Positions 33,997 to 42,911 of a stretch of 64,000 nt of DNA are shown here, piece by piece. The translations under genes and the position numbers were made by a program. The stretch is from Chryseobacterium indologenes. Lineage in GTDB: Bacteria > Bacteroidota > Bacteroidia > Flavobacteriales > Weeksellaceae. The stretch is taken from contig NZ_CP074372.1 in NCBI RefSeq assembly GCF_018362995.1, positions 4,898,001-4,962,000 of the forward strand, read 5' to 3'. Positions within the stretch are counted from its first letter, which is position 1; every line of letters starts with the position of its first letter. Under the pieces are notes generated by a model. It saw nothing but the letters and a program-made list of their open reading frames with translations, did not search any database and was not told the DNA's origin.

Positions 33997-36102
33997 ATGA
34001 AGAAGAAAGTGCTTTCCGTTCTATCATTATCCGTGGCCTTATGGGTGAATGCACAAGAAAAGGATTCTCTTAATCAAAAGAAAATTGAAGAAGTTGTTAT
34101 TACAGGACAGTACATGCAGCAGTCCATTAACAAATCGATATATAAGGTTGATGTAATTGATGCAGAACAGATTAAAAATATGGCAGCCACTAATGTTGCC
34201 GAGGTTTTAAATCAAAGTCTTAACATACAGATCACTCCGGATACCCGTTCAGGAAATTCCACGGCCAATATTATGGGACTTAACGGTGATTATGTGAAAA
34301 TCCTTATCGACAATATTCCGGTAGTAGGGGATACAGGATTGGGAAGTAATATTGACCTTACCAAAATTACCTTAAGCAATATCGAAAGAATTGAAATTGT
34401 AAAAGGAAGTATGGGCGTTGAATATGGAAATGGAGCAGTTGCCGGAGTAATCAACATTATTACAAAGAAAACCAGTACAAAAAAAGTAAGCGTAAGAGGT
34501 TCGGTACAGGAAGAAACGGTAAGGGATAATTACGATCTTAAGAAAAGAGGGAACGGAAGACATATTCAGAACCTGAATATAGATTATAATATCAGCAATG
34601 AATGGTTTGCCAGCATCAATTTCAACCATAACCAGTTTATGGGATATGAAGGAGAAAGCAAAGGTTACAAATATTTCGGACAGGACAATCAGAGAGGCTA
34701 TGAATGGAACCCGAAAGATCAGTATGATGCCTCTGCATTGTTAAGATATACCAAAAACAAAACAACATTTTTTTACAAACTATCCTATCTTAATGAGAGT
34801 TTTAACTTCTACAACCCTGAAGTAAGCAGAAATCCGCTTAATGATGGAGTAGGTGGAGTATCTTATGAAAGCAGGGACCGAAAGTACAATACTGACCGCT
34901 GGATTCACCAGTTTAATATTCAAACCAATCTGGGACATATCCGATACATGGGGGATTTCTCTTATCAGAATCAGGACAGAAAATATTACGACTACAATTA
35001 CGACATTCCAAACAGAGCGATAAAGAGCCGTCAGGATGAAAAATCTTACTATAAAACCGATGTCATTTATTCAAGAGGGATGTTCAGTAATTTTCTGGAT
35101 AGTAAAGTTTTTGATTTCCAGCTGGGGTATGAGTTAGATTACACTAATGGTTATGCTGCTTTGATTGCCGGAGACTTCTTTGGTGAAGCGGTAAAAAGAA
35201 AGATATTTACCTATTCCAATTTCCTTTCCGCAGAATGGAATGTTTCAGACAAATTTTCATTAAGGCCGGGAGTAAGACTTTCCCTTAGTGAGAACTTTAA
35301 CGATCAGTACAACTATTCCTTATCTGCAAGATATAAAACTTCCGAGAATTCAAATCTTAGAGCAATCTTAGGATCTGCAAACCGTTTCCCTAAATATGAC
35401 GAGCTATACACCTATTTTGTGAATCTTAACCATGATGTACAGGGAAACCCGGATTTAAATCCTGAAAAGGGATTCTCTGCGGGACTTTTCTGGAATCAGA
35501 ACTTCTCAGTGGATAATGGCTGGAAAATCGCTTATGGAGTAGATGCATTATATCTGGATGTGCGTGACAGGATTGAAATGGTTGTGGTAAAACAACCTTC
35601 TACCTATAAATACATGAATCTGAACAGGTATAAAAATCTATTATTCTCAGCCAATGTAGATTTCAGAAAAGATCAGTTTGCCCTGTCTTTAAGAGGATCT
35701 GTGAACGGAACATCCGTATCAATGAATGAATTAACATCCTCTTCTCCTACAGATTTCCAGTATTTGGTACAGGCAGGTGCTTCTGCAACGTACAAACTGA
35801 AAAATACCGATACCAATTTTGCCCTTTACTATAAATTCACAGGTCCGGACAGAATTTATGTGTCTGACGGAGCAAGTGGTTTCCGCCTGGGAAAAGTAGA
35901 CAGTTTCCATATGATGGATTTTATCGTAAGCCAGCCTTTCTGGAATAAGCATTTTGAAATTTCTGCAGGGGTGAAAAATATATTTGATGTGACGAGATTA
36001 AACTCTACTGCAGTTGCCGGTTCAGCGCATACAGCAGCGAATGGTTTTGTTAATTTATACTATGGCAGAAGCTATTTTGCCAGATTAATGTTTCAATTTT
36101 AA
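33997..36102 (+). CDS. TonB-dependent heme receptor
   Basis: A 701-residue outer-membrane receptor. Signal peptide MKKKVLSVLSLSVALWVNAQ; TonB box region KIEEVVITGQ; plug domain (about 40-160, NVAEVLNQSLNIQITPD, GLNGDYVKILIDNIPV, IERIEIVKGSMGVEYGNGAVAGVINIITKK in parts); then a 22-strand barrel ending in YFARLMFQF. The frame is open upstream of 33997, but the -7 box at 33971 and the signal peptide fix this start. It heads the operon with HmuY and the heme ABC transporter, so heme or hemoprotein-derived heme is the likely ligand. Confidence 0.93.
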   Translation: MKKKVLSVLSLSVALWVNAQEKDSLNQKKIEEVVITGQYMQQSINKSIYKVDVIDAEQIKNMAATNVAEVLNQSLNIQITPDTRSGNSTANIMGLNGDYVKILIDNIPVVGDTGLGSNIDLTKITLSNIERIEIVKGSMGVEYGNGAVAGVINIITKKTSTKKVSVRGSVQEETVRDNYDLKKRGNGRHIQNLNIDYNISNEWFASINFNHNQFMGYEGESKGYKYFGQDNQRGYEWNPKDQYDASALLRYTKNKTTFFYKLSYLNESFNFYNPEVSRNPLNDGVGGVSYESRDRKYNTDRWIHQFNIQTNLGHIRYMGDFSYQNQDRKYYDYNYDIPNRAIKSRQDEKSYYKTDVIYSRGMFSNFLDSKVFDFQLGYELDYTNGYAALIAGDFFGEAVKRKIFTYSNFLSAEWNVSDKFSLRPGVRLSLSENFNDQYNYSLSARYKTSENSNLRAILGSANRFPKYDELYTYFVNLNHDVQGNPDLNPEKGFSAGLFWNQNFSVDNGWKIAYGVDALYLDVRDRIEMVVVKQPSTYKYMNLNRYKNLLFSANVDFRKDQFALSLRGSVNGTSVSMNELTSSSPTDFQYLVQAGASATYKLKNTDTNFALYYKFTGPDRIYVSDGASGFRLGKVDSFHMMDFIVSQPFWNKHFEISAGVKNIFDVTRLNSTAVAGSAHTAANGFVNLYYGRSYFARLMFQF

Positions 36103-36118
36103 ATAATAAGTTACTGTT

Positions 36119-37234
36119 ATGAAGTATTTAAAAATATTTTCTGTTCTTTCCATCATGGTGGCCACACAGTCCTGTCTCTCTGCAGATGAAGATCCGGTTC
36201 CGGTTCCTCCCATGACTGGATCAGAAGTCAATGTAAAAGTGGGTGGTCCTACAGAACCTAATCAGGTTTGGATTGATCTGAGTGATTACACCAATCCGGC
36301 TGTCAACAGCAGAACAGACTGGGATCTTGGTTTTTATACAGGAGATGAATTTCGTGTAATAATGAACGGGTCTCTTGCTATGACAGTTATTAAAATACCT
36401 GATGCTACAGATATCAGTAAAATAAAAGATGCTGATGTTGAAAGTTTGAAAGAAATTGCTCAGGTAGGAACATTTGATGCAGCCAACATGAAGTATATCG
36501 ATAATCCTGATGGTAATTTTCTGACTCAGACTTCCGGGATTGATGCCATCAAAGAAAATGATACTGATAATCCTGTTTATCTGATCAATCTGGGAAGAGA
36601 AATACCTTCCGCAGCCAATATCGGGGCAGGTTCCGTTTCATTGTCCGGTGATCCGAGAGGATGGAAAAAAATTCAGATCCTGAGAGCTCAGAATGGATAT
36701 AAAATCCGCTATGCCGATCTGAATGCGACAGGAACAGATATCAAAGAATATATCATTACCAAAGATACAGAATACAACTTTTCGTTCTTCAACCTGAAAA
36801 CAGGTACACCTGTAAAAGTTCAGCCTAAGAAAAAAAGCTGGGACTTAGCATTCACAACGTTTACCAATGAGGTATTCATGGGACCTGCAACCAGCGCGGG
36901 AAGCTACTTCTATGCAGATTTTGTAACGACCAATACCTTGAATGGAGTAGGTGCTTACCAGGTAAGTGTTACAGGAAGTCTGGATCAGGCTTATACCGCA
37001 TTCAAACTGAAAGACGTAGAGCCGGCTAAATTTGTTTTTAACGATCATAGAGCCATCGGTGATAAATGGAGAACAACAACGGGCACGGCATCGAATCCTG
37101 TTCCTTTTGTCTACTCAGACCGTTTCTTTGTGCTGAAAGATGCTGAAGGTTTCTACTTTAAACTGAGATTCAACAAAATGAAAGATGAAAACGGAAACCG
37201 CGGGTACACCAACTTTGAATTTGAACCTTTATAA
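36119..37234 (+). CDS. HmuY family heme-binding lipoprotein
   Basis: A 371-residue lipoprotein (signal ending SIMVATQSC, Cys19) of the HmuY family, known from Porphyromonas gingivalis as a hemophore that extracts heme for the HmuR receptor. Seen: VWIDLSDYTNPAVNSRTDWDLGFY near 50-75 (partial), KSWDLAFTTFTNEVFMGP and AFKLKDVEPAKF-type repeats of the beta-sandwich. Starts 16 nt after the receptor gene. The P. gingivalis heme-ligating His pair cannot be mapped by eye; Met residues may be ligands instead. A T9SS-secreted paralogue is encoded at 31607. Confidence 0.9.
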   Translation: MKYLKIFSVLSIMVATQSCLSADEDPVPVPPMTGSEVNVKVGGPTEPNQVWIDLSDYTNPAVNSRTDWDLGFYTGDEFRVIMNGSLAMTVIKIPDATDISKIKDADVESLKEIAQVGTFDAANMKYIDNPDGNFLTQTSGIDAIKENDTDNPVYLINLGREIPSAANIGAGSVSLSGDPRGWKKIQILRAQNGYKIRYADLNATGTDIKEYIITKDTEYNFSFFNLKTGTPVKVQPKKKSWDLAFTTFTNEVFMGPATSAGSYFYADFVTTNTLNGVGAYQVSVTGSLDQAYTAFKLKDVEPAKFVFNDHRAIGDKWRTTTGTASNPVPFVYSDRFFVLKDAEGFYFKLRFNKMKDENGNRGYTNFEFEPL

Positions 37235-37255
37235 ATAATCAAATAATAGTATATC

Positions 37256-38134
37256 ATGAAAAAATTCATCCTTGCAGCTTCTGTACTTGTAGCAGTGTAT
37301 TCCTGCAAAAAGGCAGAAGCATCAACGAAAGAAAATACAAGGGAAGCCACTTCTGAAGCACCAAAAACCAACAATAAAATAGTAACGTTAAACGGCGGAA
37401 TTACCGAAATCGTAGCTGCTTTAGGCCACGAAAAAGAAATCGTGGGAACAGATGTTACAAGTACTTATCCTGCATCTTTAAAAGCTACGGCTAAAGATTT
37501 AGGCCACATGAGATCAATGACCATTGAGCCGATCATGGCAGTGTCTCCGACATTAATTTTAGCTTCTGATAAAGATATCAACCCTGAATTAATGGGGAAA
37601 ATCAAATCTTCCGGGATTCAAACTGAAGTATTCAAACAGGAATATACAGTAGATGGAACTAAAAAGTTAATCGAATCTGTAGCAAAAGCGATTGGAAATA
37701 CAGATTACCAGAAATTAAACGACAAGATTGACGCTGATCTTAAACAAGTACAGCCTATTGCTAAAAAACCAAAAGTATTATTCATCTACGCCAGAGGAAA
37801 TATGCTGATGGTGAGTGGTAAAAATACACCAATGGCTTCATTGATCACTCTTGCAGGAGGTGAAAATGCTGTAACTGATTTTGAAGACTTCAAACCATTG
37901 ACCCCTGAAGCTGTTGTAAAAGCTAATCCTGATGTACTGTTCTTCTTTGAAACAGGTTTACAGGGAGCAGGAGGAAACGAAGGCGCTCTTAAAATGCCGG
38001 GTGTTTCCCAAACCAATGCAGGAAAGAATAAGAAGATCATCGCAATGGATGGAGGTTTAGTATCAGGTTTCGGACCGAGACTAGGAGAAGCAGCAGTAGG
38101 ATTAAACAAACTTTTAATTGAAAACACAAAGTAA
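37256..38134 (+). CDS. hmuT: Hemin ABC transporter substrate-binding lipoprotein
   Basis: A 292-residue periplasmic lipoprotein (signal ending AVYSC, Cys17) of the TroA/BtuF-like fold: ITEIVAALGHEKEIVGTDVTS, SPTLILASDKD, KPKVLFIYARG, LAGGENAV, ANPDVLFFF. The order and the MLMVSGKNTPM segment are typical of HmuT/ChuT. It hands heme to the permease encoded next; its last 17 nt overlap that gene. A linker of Lys/Glu/Thr residues follows the lipid anchor. Confidence 0.92.
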   Translation: MKKFILAASVLVAVYSCKKAEASTKENTREATSEAPKTNNKIVTLNGGITEIVAALGHEKEIVGTDVTSTYPASLKATAKDLGHMRSMTIEPIMAVSPTLILASDKDINPELMGKIKSSGIQTEVFKQEYTVDGTKKLIESVAKAIGNTDYQKLNDKIDADLKQVQPIAKKPKVLFIYARGNMLMVSGKNTPMASLITLAGGENAVTDFEDFKPLTPEAVVKANPDVLFFFETGLQGAGGNEGALKMPGVSQTNAGKNKKIIAMDGGLVSGFGPRLGEAAVGLNKLLIENTK

Positions 38135-39158
38135 ACTATACTTTTATCTTATTATAAGTGCAGTACTGCTGGTCATTATAGCAGTGCTGTCACTTAATAC
38201 AGGAGTGTATGATTTCGGAGAGAATTCTCCGTTCAGGGCACTGTGGCAATTTATAAAAGGTGATCCGTCTTTGTCCTTAAGTGATAAATATGTGATTTGG
38301 GACGTAAGAGCAGCCAGAATTGTTATGGCAATTTTAATAGGAGGAATGCTTTCCGTCTCAGGAACCAGCCTTCAGGGACTTTTTAAAAACCCGCTGGCAA
38401 CAGGTGATTTAATCGGCCTTACATCGGGTGCAACCCTGCTGGCGGCAATTGCGATTGTTTTAGGAGGACATTTCAAAGAATACCTTCCTGAGGTTGTACA
38501 GTTTTCATTGGTAGGAATCGCTGCTTTTATAGGATCATTCTTATCTATGATGCTGGTATACAGGATTTCAACAAGCGGAGGAAAAACAAATGTAGTGATG
38601 ATGCTGCTTACCGGCGTTGCAATAACCGCAATAGGTTTTTCAATTACCGGATTCCTGATCTATATTTCAAAAGATGAACAGCTTAGAGATTTAACCTTCT
38701 GGAATCTGGGAAGTCTGGCAGCCGCTACATGGACAAAGAATATCATTCTGGCCGTTGTAATGACGATCGCTTACATCATTTTATTGCCTAAAGGAAAAGC
38801 TTTGAATGCCATGATGTTGGGAGAAAAAGATGCTCAGCACCTGGGAATCAATGTGGAAAAACTGAAAAAACAGATCATCATCACCGTTGCATTAATGGTG
38901 GGAACCTGTGTAGCATTTTCAGGGACAATTGGTTTTGTAGGTCTTATTGTACCTTATATTTTAAGACTTTTATTCAAATCCAACAATACCTTTATCCTGC
39001 CTTTATCAGCCATGTGCGGAAGTATTTTGCTGCTAACAGCAGATACATTCAGCAGAAGTATTGTAGCGCCGTCTGAGCTTCCAATAGGAATTCTGACTGC
39101 ACTGATGGGAGGACCTATCTTTATTGCTATTTTGGTTAAATTTAAAAAATCACTGTAA
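38118..39158 (+). CDS. hmuU: Heme ABC transporter permease (FecCD family)
   Basis: A 346-residue inner-membrane permease with about ten helices. Seen: RAARIVMAILIGGMLSVSGTSLQGLFKNPLATGDLIG (the FecCD hallmark, in parts) and, near the C-terminus, GTIGFVGLIVPYILRLLF, the loop contacting the ATPase. Translation starts at a TTG at 38118 inside the end of hmuT, implying coupling. Its stop codon overlaps the ATG of the next gene (TAATG). Confidence 0.93.
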   Translation: MKTQSKLYFYLIISAVLLVIIAVLSLNTGVYDFGENSPFRALWQFIKGDPSLSLSDKYVIWDVRAARIVMAILIGGMLSVSGTSLQGLFKNPLATGDLIGLTSGATLLAAIAIVLGGHFKEYLPEVVQFSLVGIAAFIGSFLSMMLVYRISTSGGKTNVVMMLLTGVAITAIGFSITGFLIYISKDEQLRDLTFWNLGSLAAATWTKNIILAVVMTIAYIILLPKGKALNAMMLGEKDAQHLGINVEKLKKQIIITVALMVGTCVAFSGTIGFVGLIVPYILRLLFKSNNTFILPLSAMCGSILLLTADTFSRSIVAPSELPIGILTALMGGPIFIAILVKFKKSL

Positions 39159-39931
39159 TGATCAAGGCACACCAGATTAATTATAAACATAAAGAATTCC
39201 GTATTCTGGATGGGGTAGATGTCTCTCTGGAATATGGTGAATTTTTAGCCATTGTAGGTCCGAACGGAGCAGGAAAATCAAGCCTTATGAGTGTTTTGGC
39301 AGATGAAGTGAAATCCGGAAAACAAAAAGTATTATTTAAAGATAAGCTTATTCAGCATTGGAATGTAAAGGAGCTTTCCAGACATAAAGCAAAATTTTCT
39401 CAGCATAACAGCAATGATATTCCGCTTGAAGTAAAAGATGTGGTCATGATGGGAAGATATCCTTATTTTGATGCCCAGCCCGGTAAAGAAGATTTGGAAG
39501 CCATGAACAATATGATGTATGAAACCGATATTTTTCATCTGAAAGACAGAGATTACAATACCCTGTCCGGAGGAGAAAAGCAAAGGGTGCATCTGTCAAG
39601 AGTAATGGCACAATTACAGAACGACATTACCCATAAACTGGTTTTTCTGGATGAACCTTTGAACAATTTGGATATAAAACATCAGTATAAGGCGTTGGAA
39701 ATTATCAAAAACTTTACGAATAAAGCCAATAGTGCCATTGTTGTTTTACATGATCTGAATCTCGCAGCACAATTTGCAGACAAGATATTATTGATGAAAT
39801 CAGGAAAAGTTTCCGCCTTTGGAACTCCACAGGAAGTTTTCACAGCAGAAAACATCAGCCAAGCCTATAATTTTCCTTGTACCATCTGCGGACACCCTAT
39901 TACAAATAACCCAATGATCATTTTTGGATAA
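39158..39931 (+). CDS. hmuV: Heme ABC transporter ATP-binding protein
   Basis: A 257-residue ABC ATPase: Walker A GPNGAGKSS, Q-loop in AKFSQHN, signature LSGGEKQR, Walker B LVFLDEPLNNLD and the switch His in VLHDLN. It energises heme import with HmuU and HmuT. Start overlaps the hmuU stop by one base. A C-terminal CGHP segment near 248-251 is a small oddity whose role is unclear. Confidence 0.94.
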   Translation: MIKAHQINYKHKEFRILDGVDVSLEYGEFLAIVGPNGAGKSSLMSVLADEVKSGKQKVLFKDKLIQHWNVKELSRHKAKFSQHNSNDIPLEVKDVVMMGRYPYFDAQPGKEDLEAMNNMMYETDIFHLKDRDYNTLSGGEKQRVHLSRVMAQLQNDITHKLVFLDEPLNNLDIKHQYKALEIIKNFTNKANSAIVVLHDLNLAAQFADKILLMKSGKVSAFGTPQEVFTAENISQAYNFPCTICGHPITNNPMIIFG

Positions 39932-39933
39932 CC

Positions 39934-40584
39934 ATGGAAAAAGAAGAACTTAAAATCCTTGCACAGAATCTTGCCAATCCTCAGGGAGAAAAAGGCATTG
40001 AGATTGGTGAAATGATGAATGCCACCAACATCGGGATGACGTTGGAAAGTATTAAAACACTTGTGATAGATGACGGTCAGCATATCCTCGAAATAGGACA
40101 CGGCAATGCCGGGCACCTGAAAAGTATCATGAGCCTTGCCAAAAACCTCAGATATACAGGAATCGATATTTCTGAAACCATGCACAATGAAGCCAGAAAA
40201 CTCAATAAAGAATTTGAAAACCAGGCAGATTTTATTTTGTATCAAGGAAAGAAACTTCCTTTTCAGGACGGGACTTTCAACAAAATATTTACAGTCAATA
40301 CTGTGTACTTCTGGGAAAATCCGGTAGAATTTTTAAATGAGATCTACAGGGTCTTGAAAGATGACGGAACATTCGTTCTTACATTCGGGCAAAGAGATTT
40401 CATGGAAAAACTGCCGTTTACAGAGTATGATTTCACACTCTACAACAACAATGAAATGGAAGAACTGATCTCCAAAAGTCATTTTAAAAGAATGAAAACT
40501 TCCGAAAAAGAAGAAGAAATAAAAAGTAAAACAGGAAACGAAACAATACAAAGAATTTATACAATTTTAACCATAAAAAAATAA
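39934..40584 (+). CDS. SAM-dependent class I methyltransferase in the heme operon
   Basis: A 216-residue Rossmann methyltransferase: motif I LEIGHGNAGHL, motif II YTGIDISETM, IFTVNTVYFWENP and LKDDGTFVLTFG (motif post III). It starts 2 nt after hmuV and ends 4 nt before hmuS, so it is embedded in the heme operon. Substrate unknown. It could modify a heme breakdown product or act on an unrelated small molecule. The fold is clear; the role is not. Confidence 0.85.
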   Translation: MEKEELKILAQNLANPQGEKGIEIGEMMNATNIGMTLESIKTLVIDDGQHILEIGHGNAGHLKSIMSLAKNLRYTGIDISETMHNEARKLNKEFENQADFILYQGKKLPFQDGTFNKIFTVNTVYFWENPVEFLNEIYRVLKDDGTFVLTFGQRDFMEKLPFTEYDFTLYNNNEMEELISKSHFKRMKTSEKEEEIKSKTGNETIQRIYTILTIKK

Positions 40585-40588
40585 AATA

Positions 40589-41617
40589 ATGAGCACATTA
40601 GTTAATGATTTAAAGGAAAAATGGGAAGCTCTGAAAGCAGAAAATCCACATATCAGAATAAGAAATGCCGCTGCACAGCTAGGTGTAAGTGAAGCCGAAT
40701 TATTAGTAACCAGTGTAGGGGATGGTGTAACTGTTTTAAATGCAGATTTTCCGGGAATTCTTACAGAAGCTGAGCAGTTGGGAAAAGTAATGGCTCTTAC
40801 CCGTAATGATGAATGTGTTCACGAAAGAAAAGGAATCTATCAGAACAGTGATTTCAGCAGCCCGCACGCACAGCTTTTCGTTGGAGAAGACATTGACCTT
40901 AGAATTTTCCTTAACCACTGGAAGTTTGCTTTTGCAGTTGTGGAAGGAGATAAGAAAAGTCTTCAGTTTTTCGGAAAAGATGGTCTGGCATTGCACAAGA
41001 TCTATCTGACAAAAGACAGCAACGAAGAAGCTTTCGATGCTATCGTTGAAAAATTCAAAGCTGAAGATCAGAATCAGGCTTTTGTATTTGAGGCAGTTGC
41101 TCCAAAGCAGGCTGAAAAAGCAGATGCAGAAATTGATGTAGAAGGTTTCAAAAAAGCATGGACAGAATTGAAAGACACTCATGATTTCTTCATGATGACC
41201 AGAAAATATGGAGTAAGCAGAACGCAGGCATTAAGATTGGCACCGGAAGGATTTGCTAAGAAAATCGATAATGCTAAAGTGGTTAACATCCTTGAAGATG
41301 CTTCTGAAAAAAATACACCAATTATGGTTTTCGTTGGAAACAGGGGAGTCATCCAGATCCACACCGGAAATGTGAAGAAAACACTTTGGCACCAGCAGTG
41401 GTTCAATGTAATGGACCCGGATTTCAATTTACACCTTGATGTAACGAAAATCGCAGAAGCCTGGATCGTTAAAAAACCAACTGAAGACGGAGAAGTAACG
41501 GCTATCGAAGTATTCAACAAAGAAGGAGACTTTATCGTTCAGTTCTTTGGAAAAAGGAAACCTGGAATTCCTGAGCTTCAGGAATGGAAGGACCTTGTAG
41601 CAGCTTTAGAAAAGTAA
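40589..41617 (+). CDS. hmuS: Heme-degrading/heme-trafficking factor (HemS/HmuS/ChuX-like)
   Basis: A 342-residue cytoplasmic protein made of two repeats of the HemS fold: KAENPHIRIRNAAAQLGVSEAELL with VGDGVTVL in the first half, and DFFMMTRKYGVSRTQALRLAPEGFA with GNRGVIQIHTGNVKKT in the second (parts). Proteins of this family bind imported heme and some open the ring. It is the last gene of the operon, followed by a strong terminator. Confidence 0.93.
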   Translation: MSTLVNDLKEKWEALKAENPHIRIRNAAAQLGVSEAELLVTSVGDGVTVLNADFPGILTEAEQLGKVMALTRNDECVHERKGIYQNSDFSSPHAQLFVGEDIDLRIFLNHWKFAFAVVEGDKKSLQFFGKDGLALHKIYLTKDSNEEAFDAIVEKFKAEDQNQAFVFEAVAPKQAEKADAEIDVEGFKKAWTELKDTHDFFMMTRKYGVSRTQALRLAPEGFAKKIDNAKVVNILEDASEKNTPIMVFVGNRGVIQIHTGNVKKTLWHQQWFNVMDPDFNLHLDVTKIAEAWIVKKPTEDGEVTAIEVFNKEGDFIVQFFGKRKPGIPELQEWKDLVAALEK

Positions 41618-41637
41618 TAATTAGATGATTTGAATGA

Positions 41638-41675
41638 GACCGTTTTGTTTGTAAAATTCAAAGCGGTCTTTTTTT
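41638..41675 (+). terminator. Terminator of the heme operon
   Basis: GACCG and CGGTC close a hairpin with a 21-nt AT-rich loop that can extend pairing (TTTTG/CAAAG), followed by seven T residues. Confidence 0.8.
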
Positions 41676-41795
41676 ATTCGGATTTTGGCGAAGAATAATC
41701 AATGACTTTAAGGTAGATTTGCTGATAAGTGAATTCGCTGTTATAGTACAATGAGTGCCAAAATATTTATGTAATTTGTGGTTAAATATAAAAAA

Positions 41796-42668
41796 ATGAA
41801 AAATATTTTCATAGCGATACTGCTTGCCGGTTTCTGTTCTTTGAAGGCGCAGGAGCTTAAAGCTTTCCAGTTTTATGATAAAAAAGGAAAAGAAGTAAAG
41901 ACGGAAAAACTGGTGAAAGAACTGGCGGATTATGATGTGGTCTTTTTTGGTGAAAACCATAACAGTTCTATCAATCACTGGCTTCAGCTTAAAATTACAG
42001 AAGCTCTGTTTGCTAAAAAGAACGGACAGCTTATTTTAGGAGCTGAAATGTTTGAAAGAGACAATCAGCCTCAGCTGAACCAATATTTGAACGGGAAATT
42101 TGATGCTAAAACATTCAAAGACTCCGCACGTTTATGGAACAACTATGCAACGGATTACAAACCTTTGGTAGATTTTGCTAAAAATAAAAAACTGAATTTT
42201 ATTGCCACCAATATCCCCAGAAAATATGCCTCTCAAACCGCTAAGGAAGGTCTGGAATCCCTGAACCAATTAAGCGAAAAAGAGAAAACATATATCGCTC
42301 AGTTACCGATAAAAGTTACATTAGACACTCCGGGATATCCGGAAATGAAAGCAATGATGGGAGATCATGCGGAAGGAACCAAAGTGATGAATTTTATTTC
42401 AGCCCAGGCAACGAAAGATGCTACAATGGCAGAATCTATCCTGAAAAACTTACAGGCCGGAAAAACATTTATCCATTACAACGGAAACTATCACAGCAAA
42501 GAATTTGGCGGAATCTATTGGTATATCAAACAGAAAAATCCTAACCTGAAAATGGCTGTCATCTCTGTTTTTGAATCAGAAGATCCTGAATTGAAAGTTC
42601 CTGCTAAAGAGTATATTCCAACAGATTTCAATCTGATTATCCCGGGAGATATGACGAAGACTTTTTAA
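41796..42668 (+). CDS. ChaN-like iron-regulated heme-binding protein
   Basis: A 290-residue exported protein (signal IAILLAGFCSLKAQ) with the ChaN fold (Haem_bd_uptake): DYDVVFFGENHNSSINHWLQLKI (part) at the N-terminus, LILGAEMFERDNQPQLNQYL and FIHYNGNYHSKEFGGIYWYI near the C-terminus. ChaN of Campylobacter is an iron-regulated lipoprotein that binds two heme groups; here a Cys is present (GFC) but the signal looks like type I. The frame is open from 41778, but ATG 41796 starts the signal peptide. It lies just after the heme operon with its own upstream region. Confidence 0.85.
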   Translation: MKNIFIAILLAGFCSLKAQELKAFQFYDKKGKEVKTEKLVKELADYDVVFFGENHNSSINHWLQLKITEALFAKKNGQLILGAEMFERDNQPQLNQYLNGKFDAKTFKDSARLWNNYATDYKPLVDFAKNKKLNFIATNIPRKYASQTAKEGLESLNQLSEKEKTYIAQLPIKVTLDTPGYPEMKAMMGDHAEGTKVMNFISAQATKDATMAESILKNLQAGKTFIHYNGNYHSKEFGGIYWYIKQKNPNLKMAVISVFESEDPELKVPAKEYIPTDFNLIIPGDMTKTF

Positions 42669-42679
42669 TCTTACAAAAA

Positions 42680-42762
42680 TGTCATTCTGACGAAGGAAGA
42701 ATTTCACTGTTAACTTATTATAAGATTCTTCACTACATTGCATTTCTTTCAGAATGACAAAA
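42680..42762. repeat. REP-like inverted repeat (GTCATTCTGA ... TCAGAATGAC)
   Basis: TGTCATTCTGA (42680-42690) and TCAGAATGACA are inverted, with AAGAAT/ATTCTT inside. Same outer GTCATTC/GAATGAC as the other elements of the family. Confidence 0.65.
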
Positions 42763-42790
42763 ATCAAACTTACATTGAATTCAATAGGGT

Positions 42791-42813
42791 CGGGCTTTAG
42801 CCCGGCCATTTTT
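42791..42813 (+). terminator. Short GC hairpin with T-run
   Basis: CGGGCTTTAGCCCG forms a compact hairpin followed by GCCATTTTTAT. It could end transcription from the ChaN-like gene. A second GGCTTTAGCC lies at about 42831-42840, as also at 9121-9130. Confidence 0.5.
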
Positions 42814-42886
42814 ATATAAAAGCTTCAACGGCTTTAGCCAAAACATAAAAATCAACGTTCCATAATTATTTTTACTCCACAATATT

Positions 42887-42894
42887 TACCTTTG
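42887..42894 (+). promoter_or_regulatory. -7 box before the deformylase-like gene
   Basis: TACCTTTG matches TAnnTTTG exactly and lies 17 nt before the ATG at 42912. Confidence 0.6.
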
Positions 42895-42911
42895 TACCAT
42901 ATTCAAAAAAC

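Noticed and set aside
40736..41182. 148-codon minus-strand frame inside hmuS
   Set aside because: Antisense to a complete HemS-fold gene; low-complexity Phe/Ser/Cys-rich translation typical of shadow frames.
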